Assembly: GCF_963576675.1 (NCBI RefSeq)
Contig: NC_088911.1
Location: forward strand, 75,111,256-75,175,255
Source of the DNA: Euphorbia lathyris
Taxonomy: Eukaryota > Streptophyta > Magnoliopsida > Malpighiales > Euphorbiaceae
Reading direction: 5' to 3'
DNA: 64,000 bases
Shown here piece by piece: positions 54,765 to 64,000 of this stretch. The position numbers and the translations under genes are program-made. Every line of letters begins with the position of its first letter. The stretch's first letter is position 1. The notes beneath the pieces are model-generated. The model was not told the origin of the DNA, did not search any database, and saw only the letters and a program-made list of their open reading frames with translations.

Positions 54765-56425
54765 TTACTGAAGAGGATTAAACATACCAATGGCTTCTCT
54801 CAGTATGCTGAACTGTTCACGAGCCAGTGGCTTTGTGAAGATATCCGTAAGCTGCTCATCCGTTGGGACATAGGTCAACGTTATCTCACCCTTGAGTACA
54901 TGGTCTCTAATGAAGTGATGTCTTATGCTGACATGCTTCATCCTGCTGTGTTGAATTGGGTTCTTTGATAGATCAATTGCACTTTTATTGTCGCATTTGA
55001 CCTCAATTGTCTTTGTTTGAACACCATAGTCTTCAAGCTATTACTTAATCCATAGGACTTGAGCAACACAGTGTCCAGCAGCAATGTACTCAGCTTCAGT
55101 GGTAGACAAGGCTACTGACGCCTGCTTCTTGCTGAACCAGGATACAAGACAGCTTTCTAAGAAGTGACATCCTCCAGAGGTGCTTTTTCGTTCAAGCTTG
55201 TCTCGTCCATAGTCAGCGTCAGTGTATCCAACGAGTGTGAAACCATGAGTGTTGGGATACCATAAACATGCGTTCACTGAGCTTTGAAAATATATAAGGA
55301 TTCTTTTTACAGCTATGTAATGAGATTCCTTAGGGTTAGATTGATATCTAGCACAGTAGCATACTGAGAACTGAATGTCCGGTCTACTTGCTGTTAAGTA
55401 AAGTAGAGAGCCTATCATACCTCGATACAATTTGCTGCCTACCGACTTACCATTCTCGTCAGCGCAGAGGACAGTGTCAGTGCCCATAGGAGTAGATATT
55501 GGCTTGCAATTTTCAAGATCATATTTTTTCAATATCTCCTTGGCATATTTAGCTTGACTGATGAAGATGCCATTTTTCCCTTGTTTGATTTGAAGTCCAA
55601 TGAAGAAGTTGAGTTCTCCCATCATTGACATTTCAAACTCAGTCTGCATTTGCTTGCTAAATTCCTTACACATTGACTCATTAGTAGCACCGAAAATAAT
55701 ATCATCCACATATATTTGAGCCAGCAGGGTAACTTTACCCTTTCTCTTAATGAATAAGGTTGTATTATCTTTGCCTCTGACATAGTTTCTAGTAAGCAGG
55801 AAACTGGCCAGCCTCTCATACCAAGCATATGGTGCTTGCTTGAGGCCGTACAGAGCCTTTTTGAGTTTATAAACGTGGTTTGGGAATTTAGGATCCTCAA
55901 ACCCTGGAGGTTGATTAACATAAACTTCCTCGTTTATAACTCCATTAAGGAATGCACTCTTAACATCCATTTGAAACAGTTTAAAGTTCATATAACTTGC
56001 ATAAGCGCATAAAATTCTAATAGCCTCTAGCCTTGCCACTGGGGCAAAGGTCTCACCGTAGTCAATACCTTCTTGCTGACTGTAGCCCTGAGCTACAAGC
56101 CTTGCTTTGTTCCTGACTACATTTCCTTGCTCATCCAGCTTGTTGCGGAAGACCCATCTTGTTCCAATGGTCTTCTGACTCCTTGGATGTGGCACTAACT
56201 CCCATACATCGTTTCTTCTGAATTGGTTAAGTTCCTCTTGCATTGCGCTCATCCATAATTCATCTTCCTCAGCGAAGTTCTTTGGTTCCTGAACTGAGAC
56301 GAAGGCTACGTTGCTGAGGTATCTCCTGAGTTGGTTTCTTGTCATCAGGGTATTCTCAGCGGAATCAAGAATGACACTTTCTGAGTGTCCTCTTGGTATC
56401 CTTATCTCCTTTGGTAGATTGATGT
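54765..56425 (-). pseudogene. Copia reverse transcriptase and RNase H
   Basis: RT starts near WELVPHP and shows [34 protein letters not shown] (first Asp), [27 protein letters not shown] (catalytic pair) and [12 protein letters not shown]. RNase H has [19 protein letters not shown] and [11 protein letters not shown]. Two consecutive stops (TAA TAG, 55040-55035) follow VLWIK. Past them the frame continues through the usual RNase H end (HHFIRDHV, PTDEQL, DIFTKPL) to a TAA at 54767-54765. The paired stops look like CAA CAG changed by C-to-T. Confidence 0.85.
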
Positions 56426-57523
56426 CTGTGTTTCAACAATCTCTGCAGGTGTAGACTGGTCAGTGAAAACAATTTGAGATTCACTTTTACCTTTGGTCAG
56501 CCCTTGAGGGAATGACTCAGCGGCTGTATCTTGATCAGCGGGTACTGAGTGTGGATCATCCTCGGTCAGCGGCAGATATCTTCCTGCAGGGTTAGTTTCG
56601 TCGAACTCAACATGTACTGACTCTTCCAAAACTTGAGTTCGTTTATTAAAAACTCTGTATGCTTTGCTGTTTGTTGAGTAGCCTAAAAAGATAGCTTCAT
56701 CAGCTTTTGAGTCAAACTTAGCTAGGCTATCTTTGGTGTTTAAAATAAAACATTTACAGCCAAAGGCACGAAAGTATCCAATGTTGGGCTTTCGTCCTTT
56801 CCAAAGTTCGTAGGGGGTTTTCTTTAGTATAGGTCTAACAAGAGCCCTATTAAGAATATAGCACGCTGTGTTAACAGCTTCTCCCCAAAAGTACTTTGGA
56901 AGCCTATGCTCACTCAGCATTGTCCTGGCTATTTCAACCAAGGTTCTGTTCTTCCTTTCAACAACCCCATTTTGTTGAGGCGTCCTAGGAGCAGAAAAAT
57001 TATGGTAAATGCCGCTGGCTTCACAGAATTCAACAAACTGTTGGTTTTTGAATTCTCCACCATTATCACTTCGGATGTGAGACAATTTTAGATCTTTGTC
57101 ATTTTCAAGTTTTCTAACCAAATTTGAAAATGTCTCAAAGGTCTCATCCTTGCTACTCAGCAAGATGACCCAAGTGTACCGAGAAAAGTCATCTATAATG
57201 ACTAAGGAAAATCTTCTTCCACCCAGACTCAGCGGCTGGACTGGACCGAAGAGATCCAAGTGTAGTAACTCTAACGGACGCTTAGTTGAGACAATATTTT
57301 TGCTATGAAAAGATTGTTTGGTTTGTTTTCTAGCTTGGCAAGCGTGACATAGTTGATCTTTTTCAAATTTAAGTTCTGGCAGTCCCTCAACCAATTGCTT
57401 TCTTGCTAATTTGGCCAGGAGGTCCATGCTTATATGACCAAGTCTCCTGTGCCATAGCCATGAATTTTCTTCCTTTGAAACTAAGCATACAGTTTTTGAA
57501 AACTTTTTCTCCAAGCTCAGCAT
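56402..57523 (-). pseudogene. Copia GAG-pre-integrase and integrase
   Basis: Pre-integrase WLWHRRLGHISMDLL with the His/Cys zinc motif (H...H, CHACQARK). Integrase core with DLFGPV (first Asp), RSDNGGEF (second Asp) and PQQNGVVERKNRT (Glu). Downstream the usual ELWKGRKPNIGYFRAFGC. Open throughout, but a frameshift near 56415 separates it from RT. Confidence 0.88.
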
Positions 57524-57559
57524 GAAGACATTATCAATGCGAGGGGCAGTTAAAATTAC

Positions 57560-57877
57560 CTCATTAGTTTTACCCTCATATATTTTACATCAAGTGTCAT
57601 CAAATATAACTTTTCTCCCATTGTCACATAGCTGAGCTACGCTGAGTAAGTTATATTTGAGTCCGCTGACTAGGGAGACTGACTCAATAGTAGGATTACC
57701 TCTAATGGTTCCTGACCCTACTATCTTACCCTTTTTGTTGTCTCCAAAACTTACACTTCCTCCTCGTTTACGCTCGCATGTGATGAACTGAGTTTCATCA
57801 CCAGTCATATGCCTTGAGCATGTGCTGTCAATATACCACATCTTTGACTTCTCGGCACATCTCAGGCTTACCTGCAA
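57560..57877 (-). pseudogene. Copia aspartic protease
   Basis: WYIDSTCSRHMTGD is the protease active-site phrase; the usual DSG is DST here, which would likely disable it. Then GKIVGSGTIRG and YNLLSVAQLCD. A TGA near 57588 interrupts the frame before integrase. It is in a different frame from gag, separated by stops. Confidence 0.75.
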
Positions 57878-57882
57878 TGTAA

Positions 57883-59625
57883 CTAGTTACTTTTAGGTAC
57901 CCAATTCTTTTTGGGTCCTTGCTTGTTAGGTTCAACAGGTAAAGCATCATATTTTATTTTATGGCGGCATACTTGGACAGTATGGCCATTCTTTCCACAG
58001 AAGTCACAACTGACCTTCCGTTTAGGATTTCTCACTGACTGGTCAGCACCCCAGTGTTGAGCGTGCCAGCACACCTTTGTGGTGTGTCCTTTCTTCCCAC
58101 AGAAGTCACACTGGACATTCCGCTGGGGATTCCATCTCTGCTGACCAGTACTTCGGTACTGAGCATTCAGAGGAATATTTCTTTTGTTTGGAACCTTTAG
58201 TTGGTTCTGAATGGATGTGACGTCCTTTCTCAGTTTCTTAGAATCTGATTGGACCTCAGAGACAAACTTTTGCATAATTCCAATGTTACTATGCAAATCT
58301 GAGTTGTCCTGAAGAAGATATCGAAGGTCACTCAGTTTGACCTCCTCAACCTCGTCACATCGCCTGCTGAGTGCTCTAATTTTCTTATTACACTTTTTGA
58401 CAAGTGTGTAGAGGTCACTCAGGGCATTAACCATTTCATTTCTGAGCTGGGGAAGTGATATTACCTCATTTGATTGCTCCTCATCGTCAGATGCAATGGA
58501 GGGGTCAGCATGCTCAGAGACGCACGGCTCAGCAAGTTCGTCAGCCATAAAATAGATCTTTGCTGACTCAGTGGCATCAGCTTCTGATGATGAAGACTCA
58601 TCACTGTCGCTCCATGTTGCCACCATTGCCTTTTTGCCGTTCTTCCTTTCTTTCCTCAGCGTGGGGCAGCTTGACTTGATATGGCCAGTTTGATGACATT
58701 CAAAGCATGTAATGGGCTTTGAGTTGTCCTTCTTGTATTTGCTATCGCTGGACTCAGCTTTATACTTATCAAACTTTCTGTAAGGCTTCTTAGAATATTT
58801 GTCATTCTTTCTGAACAGCCTTTTCATCTTCCTGGTGAACATAGCCATCTCCTCATCATCTGTTGAGCTCCCATCAGTGGAGTCAGCTTTCATGACAAGA
58901 GACTTTTGCTTCTTGTCTTCAGACTTTTCCTTCACCTCGAAATTCTTCATCGAGATCTCATGGGTCAGCAGTGAGCCGATGAGTTCATCGTACTTATAGG
59001 TGGTTAAGTCTTGAGCTTCCTCAACAACGGTCTTCTTTGCTTGCCAGTTTTTAGGAAGACTCCTAAGAATCTTCTTGACTTGTTCTTCCTCAGTGAAGAT
59101 CTTCCCAAGTCTCTTGAGCTCATTGATGATGTTTGTAAACCTTGCATTCATGTCAGATATTCCTTCATCATCGTTCATTTCGAACAGCTCGTATAGTCTC
59201 ATCTGCTGGTTCACCTTGGACTCCTTTACTTTGTTGGTTCCTTCGTAGGTGACCTTCAGCTTCTTCCAGATCTCTTGCGCTGACTCACAACCTGATATCT
59301 TATTATATTCTGCAGCATCAAGCGCACAGTGAAGCATATTTATAGCCGAAGCGTGATTTTGTAGCTTCTTGAGATCATCCTCTGTCCATTTGGCCTCAGC
59401 TTTGACAACTGTTTGGCCAGCCACAACCTCAACAGGAACAAACGGGCCTTGGACTATTGAAAGCCATGCACTCGTATTTGTTGCCTAAATAAAGTTTTTC
59501 ATCCTATTCTTCCAGAAGGTGTAGTTAGACCCGAAGAATAGGGGAGGCCGAGTAATGGACAACCCCTCAGGTAAGATCTGAGTTGTCTGGTTTCCTAGGA
59601 GAAACCGAGTGCTATTTTCAGCCAT
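57883..59625 (-). pseudogene. Sirevirus-like Gag
   Basis: Starts MAENSTRFLLGN at 59625; a TAG at 59487-59485 interrupts it. After the stop comes the capsid-like part (ASAINMLHCALDAAEYNKI, AQEIWKKLKVTYEGT, NARFTNIINELKRLG, LRSLPKNW), then an acidic linker, knuckle CFECHQTGHIKSSC, a coiled-coil segment and two more CCHC knuckles (CDFCGKKGHTTKVC, CDFCGKNGHTVQVC). 581 codons in all. Binds element RNA and forms particles in active relatives. Confidence 0.85.
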
Positions 59626-59673
59626 AGTGGGGATCAGCTCAAGGTAGTTAAACCTTTCTCAGTGAGCTTTTAA

Positions 59674-59685
59674 GCTCTGATACCA
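59674..59685 (-). promoter_or_regulatory. Primer-binding site (initiator Met-tRNA)
   Basis: Minus strand TGGTATCAGAGC, two bases inside the 5' LTR. Confidence 0.9.
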
Positions 59686-59687
59686 CT

Positions 59688-60133
59688 TGTTGGTCCCTTA
59701 TAATGTAACAAGTTAGTTCCAAGGGAGGGGGTAGGAACTATTTAAAATTTAAGTACGTTAAGGCTGACTTCTTTTTCTTTGAAAAAGGATTACACAGCGC
59801 GCTGAGTAAATAAGACACTAGCTTAGTCAACTGGTGACTAAGTCAGCTTCTTTCGTTGAGTCAGGAGATAGTACTTTGAGTCTATTCCTGAACTCAAATA
59901 CTCAATACACACAACTCAGCGTGACCTCTTTACTCGGTCAGTTTTGTTTAAGCAAGCAATATATATATATTAAGGAGTTTAAGGTTAGAAAGATATTACT
60001 CAGCAGATTTATCCAGGTTCGGCCTCTAAGCCTACGTCCTGTCCCCAGAACACATTCTGAGCTTTCGAATTCTCTACTGAGCTCTTTAACGGTAGAGCAT
60101 CAAATCTTTTACAACTTAGAAGCTGAGTATAAC
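59688..60133 (-). repeat. 5' LTR of the Sirevirus-like element, truncated
   Basis: Matches the first about 443 bp of the LTR at 50598-51940 and then stops at GAGTATAAC, exactly where a different LTR (TGTAGACACC) begins. The remaining about 900 bp are missing from the window and may continue beyond the inserted element. Confidence 0.88.
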
Positions 60134-60635
60134 TGTAGACACCGGGGTCGGAGGACCGATGAAGAAAAATTATAAAAAGGGATCCAAATCAGTCGATTGA
60201 AATAAATGATGAGTCAATAAAAAATAATAAATAAATAAATAAAAAACGTTGTTCGAAGGAACCGTGGAGACCGGTTTGATCGAATTCGGAAATCGAATCG
60301 AGATGACGGGCGAATCGGTTTCGCGAGTGAAATCTTAAATCGTCTCGCCGAGTTCGGGGGTATTTCACGCCCTTTTCTTATTTATTTTATTATTAATAGA
60401 GTCTCGGGACGATAGAGGGTTTTATTTTGGTATTCGAGCAATCCAAAAAATATATATGGTTTTGTAAAAAGATCGATTTTATAAAAGCTAATTTTATAAA
60501 ATCAGTTTTGACGAAAATCATTTTCGATGAAAATCGTTATTGATTTTGGTTATTTTTAGATGTATTTTGTTTAGTTAAACATTTTTATTTTTTTAGTATA
60601 TATAAACGCGGCCCTGTCGGGGGCCGGTATTTACG

Positions 60636-60743
60636 TCACGGGCCGTTGGACGGCCCGTGACGGGGCTGGGCCGCCCAGGCCCAGCCCCTGCACTTGGCAT
60701 TCGGCCAAGTGCATTCCCCTGCACTTGGCCAAATGCCAAGTGC
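60636..60743. repeat. Hairpin cluster in the Ogre-like LTR
   Basis: Four perfect stems: TCACGGGCCGT/ACGGCCCGTGA (11 bp, 3-base loop); GGGGCTGGGC/GCCCAGCCCC; and GCACTTGGC/GCCAAGTGC twice. G+C-rich against an A+T-rich background. Confidence 0.85.
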
Positions 60744-61616
60744 AATTTTAGCTTAGGATTTATATAAAAAAAAAATTTAAAATCAAATAATAATAATAAT
60801 AATTATAATAATGAGTCATTAAGCCAAATTAGCTTACCCTTGGCTCCAAGTCAAGAGTAAGCTAATTTAGCTTTGCTTGGAGCCTACCCTTAGGCTCCAA
60901 GTCAAAAAAACCTTAATGGTGAAGGCTCCATGCCTATAAATAGGATGGAGTCCAAGGCATTTGGGAGGAAAAAATTGGACCCGAACCTCTGGTAAATTTC
61001 ACCGAGATCCGAATTCTCTCAAAAACCCACCAAAAACGACTCTAAAACATTAATCAATCGACTTGATTTGGATTCCCATTACCGATTGAAGAGGTAATAA
61101 TCCGAGGAACTAGACCCGTTTATTCTTTTATTGCATTTTTGTTGTGTAGATCTCTTTATTTATTTATTTTTACACTTTTATTGTTTAGATTGGTTAGATT
61201 AATTTTCTATTTGTTGCTTTTATCATTTGCTAAATATTTGTCTTGGAGATCCAAAATAAAAACCTCGTTTTAAGTCCCAATACGAACCGTGACCCGGTTT
61301 ATGGGTAGTTCGGGACTAAAACGTTGTATATCTAAGTTTTTAAATGTTTTAAATTAATGTTTTGAAATAAAACATCGTTTTTAGAATCCTCCGTTAGAAA
61401 CCATGACCCGATTTGGGGTAGTTTGGAGGCTAAAATGATAAAATAGAGTAGATCTAATGTTTTTCGTCAAATCTGGAAAATATAGGAGCTGTTTCTGTAA
61501 TTCTTCCGTTTCTGTCGGTAAAGGCAGTTTAGCGACGAATATTCCGTCGGTAAAGCTGCTGGAATTCGAAAAAATGCCTTTTAACCCCCTTTTATTAACT
61601 TTTTGATATTTGGTCC

Positions 61617-61619
<3 letters not shown>

Positions 61620-61665
<46 letters not shown>
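61620..61665. repeat. (AT)n microsatellite
   Basis: About 23 TA units inside the Ogre-like LTR. Confidence 0.9.
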
Positions 61666-61667
<2 letters not shown>

Positions 61668-63143
61668 TTCTTTAAGCTCATTTAAGCTATATCTAATTAT
61701 TATTTTTGTGGATTATTTGCTTGGCCCATTTGGGATAATTAATAAATACTTTTGGGGTTATTAGATATTATTTTGGGTATTGATATTGGGATGTACATTT
61801 AGGAGGGTTAATTTCCATATAGTTATTATGTAAAAAACTATTTTGGGGTTAAATGTTATTTTCCTATTTATGAACCTTGTTCATTCTTTTTTACATTTGT
61901 TTTATTAAAATAAAAGTGTAATGTGTCTAGTAGTATTTTCATTACTATTTTTACATATTAATAACCATAGGGTATATTATTTCTTCACTTATTTTCAATC
62001 TATAGGTATAATTACCATCTTTACCCAAAATGTATATATATATATATATATATATATGTTTATTTTTCTTTTGATTTTTATATGGATATATTTCAAATAT
62101 ATTGGTAAGGTGTGAGTTTGGACTTGATTTGGTAATGGTTGTAAATATGTTCAAGTGAGGATTAACTTGAGTGAAAATGGAAAAAATGAACCACAAAAAG
62201 ATTTCAATTGGGTTAGTTAAATTAAAGGTATTTAGATGTCTTCAAAAGTGTAAATAAAAGTTCTATTCTTGTTGTTTTAAAATGGGTTTTCTAAAATGTC
62301 ACGTTTTAAAACCTTAATCCGTTCGACAGATTAAGCGAACCTTGTAATTAAAATCGTTTCCCTTGTAAAAAATAGAGTTTTGAATTGTTTTCCCAAGTAA
62401 ACGGTTTTGTACAAAAATTAATGGACTTGTATGCTTAATCACGTTTTTTGTTTAGATACTCTTTTTACCTCACGTTTTCAAAATGCTTAAGTCGTTCCAA
62501 CGGCGACTCGAGTAAAAAACATATAAATTAACGGGGTTTTGAAACGGGCCTAAATCATTCCAACGGCGATTGAGGCACGAACCATGTAAATAAACTCGCT
62601 TTTTGGGGAGTGAGATTAGTTTAGATTTAATGTATAATATAAAGCATAATTCACGTTGTAAATAAACCAATTCTTCCTTCTATCTCCCTCTTTCTTCTAT
62701 ATATCCTAATTCATGTAAATGGGTGATTCTTTACTAAAATGGCTTTCAATGACATGCTCAAAATGGTTTTCAAAGCGAGAAAGAAAAGGTTTCAAATGAA
62801 TTTTAAACTTAAAGAAATATACGATTAGTCCGTTATCGCCTAACACGCTAAGTAGGAGGCCGATGGTTCATAATCGGGCGATATCGGGGTGCCTAGTAGC
62901 CTTTCTCCGGAAAGGAACTAGCCTTCTCGGCTCGTACCTAAGTTTTCCGAACCCTCACCGGCCTCCCACAAGGGATCGGTGTTCATTTTCCCATTCGTGG
63001 GTGGCGACTCTTCCATACTCCGAGCTCCGGCCCTGCCGAGCAGTTTGATTCCACGATTGGTTGCTTTCGGCGCCAATCACAGCATCTGTCGTCAACTGTG
63101 TCCACCCCCCGGTCCGCCCGGGCGAGGCCGCGGCACTTACAAG

Positions 63144-63161
63144 TGGCGACTCTGCTGGGGA
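63144..63161 (+). promoter_or_regulatory. Gypsy primer-binding site
   Basis: TGGCGACTCTGCTGGGGA two bases after the LTR end. This form is common in Ogre/Tat elements, where it is thought to pair with a tRNA-Arg 3' end (recalled, not checked). Confidence 0.75.
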
Positions 63162-64000
63162 AGCGAGAAATTTGATTCCGGAAGGCGTGTATTAAGCCCA
63201 TAACGGGGACGGATCATATTATTTCTTTTCGTATGCATTCATAAGCATTATTGCAAACCTTTTGGGTAATTTCCGCGAAACCTCTATTGAGAGTCCATTC
63301 GTCGCTTGAAAGAGGCTAGTGTAAGTTCCCCCTTGCAGTAAGGCGCCAAAGGGTCCCCATCCATTCGTTAGGGGCGAATTTATGCGGTCCTGTGAGGTCC
63401 CGCGATCAGCCGTGTCAGCATATAGTAGCCTTAGAAGTTGCCATAGGATTACCCGTTACTATTTTTGGTGTGATGAATGAATCAATTCGTGTTTTCAAAT
63501 TTCCATGATACATGTCTAATCCTAAAATACGTAAAGAAAATGAAACAATACGTTAATATATACTCTTAAACCGATATACAAACTACCCCAAAACATCAAA
63601 ACGATTCGAACTAAAGACGACTTAGTCATCTCGTATGAATGAACTTGTACGACCCGCCTAGTCCCTTTCTGTGTCCCAACAAAGGCACATGTTCAGGAAA
63701 TACGTTGCGACGTAAGCACGTATTAGTACAAATCGGTTTGGTATTAAGGATAGTTATATCTCGATTCAAAAGACTATATTAATGATAGCCGTTATTCACA
63801 TTCTTTAAATACGTTGGGATAAAGCGAGATTATGACAAAACAAAAACGAAGAACATTTCTATTTTGAACGACCATGTTGTAACGTAAAGAGTTTCGTAAA
63901 ACGTGGCCCGTCCCTTCCGAATAAAAAACGAGCTCTTACGTTACACCTTGCGTTGTTCTAAGGAGAAATGGACGTATCCGCAAAAATGACTAAGAAAATA
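63162..64000 (+). other. Leader of the Ogre-like element, runs off the window
   Basis: Untranslated leader of the gypsy element; no gag seen yet. Ogre elements carry long leaders and sometimes an extra ORF before gag. Confidence 0.5.

Larger units (their letters stand above)
50598..60133 (-). mobile_element. Sirevirus-like Ty1/copia retrotransposon, defective
   Basis: Minus-strand element: 5' LTR (59688-60133, cut short), primer-binding site (59674-59685), gag, protease, integrase, RT/RNase H, an extra env-like ORF, several polypurine tracts and a full 3' LTR (50598-51940). Gene order PR-IN-RT-RNH is copia. An extra ORF after RNase H, multiple polypurine tracts and a large gag with several CCHC knuckles are characteristic of Sireviruses (SIRE/Maximus). 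It is inactivated by stops in gag, protease, RNase H and the extra ORF, plus frameshifts. The LTR parts are about 96% identical by eye. An Ogre-like LTR abuts the truncated 5' LTR. Confidence 0.88.
60134..63141 (+). repeat. 5' LTR of an Ogre/Tat-like Ty3/gypsy element, 3008 bp
   Basis: From TGTAGACACC to CGGCACTTACA, followed by a gypsy primer-binding site. It contains a cluster of hairpins (60636-60743) and a TATA-like GCCTATAAATAGG at about 60936. There are two (AT)n stretches (about 61620-61665, 62032-62056). No coding sequence. The large LTR and this primer site suggest the Ogre/Tat lineage. Inserted in the copia LTR with presumed 5-bp target ATAAC; the far end is outside the window. Confidence 0.7.

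Noticed and set aside
62863..63203. Overlapping open frames on both strands near the LTR end
   Set aside because: Within a TG...CA LTR next to a primer site; G+C-richer composition explains the lack of stops.

Overview
This window is nuclear DNA from a flowering plant, most likely a eudicot and perhaps a rosid. The evidence is intron-rich genes with plant GT-AG sites, A+T-rich introns, plant-specific gene families, and plant retrotransposon types (Athila, Sirevirus-like copia, Ogre-like gypsy, RTE and L1 LINEs, MITEs). I cannot name the species. Nothing here is bacterial, and there is no operon, CRISPR array or gene-cluster system.

Three host genes can be reconstructed with consistent splice phases. 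(1) A DnaJ-domain membrane protein of the DNAJC14/Jiv type, + strand, nine coding exons over 6536-18932, 553 aa. (2) A receptor-like cytoplasmic kinase of the CRPK1 (cold-responsive protein kinase 1) type, - strand, six coding exons over 24925-28240, 406 aa. (3) A small 60S ribosomal protein L18a-like membrane protein, - strand, three exons over 47040-47556, 119 aa. The DnaJ and kinase genes face each other (convergent). From memory their Arabidopsis counterparts are also adjacent (At1g16680 and At1g16670), so this looks like conserved microsynteny.

Most of the rest is transposable elements. 1-3811: 3' part of an Athila-like gypsy element and its LTR. 4110-4798: gypsy gag relic. Inside the DnaJ gene: a full-length RTE LINE with an intact 1022-aa ORF and target-site duplications, a MITE, and an old RTE relic, all in intron 7. 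18933-24924: SINE, L1 RNase H fragments and several MITEs. 29072-32321: a second full-length RTE LINE just upstream of the kinase. 32467-39590: SINE, a decayed copia element and a 1.7-kb solo LTR nested in its gag. 40000-47030: an L1 fragment with a perfect target-site duplication and MITEs of Mutator, PIF/Harbinger and hAT type. 48040-48450: copia relic. 50598-60133: a nearly complete but dead Sirevirus-like copia element with an extra env-like ORF. 60134-64000: the LTR and leader of an Ogre-like gypsy element, inserted into the copia 5' LTR and running off the window.

The most useful observations are the two near-identical RTE LINEs with intact ORFs, the nested insertions that can be ordered in time, the conserved gene pair, and several precisely bounded MITEs. 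I did not find an undescribed biological system.
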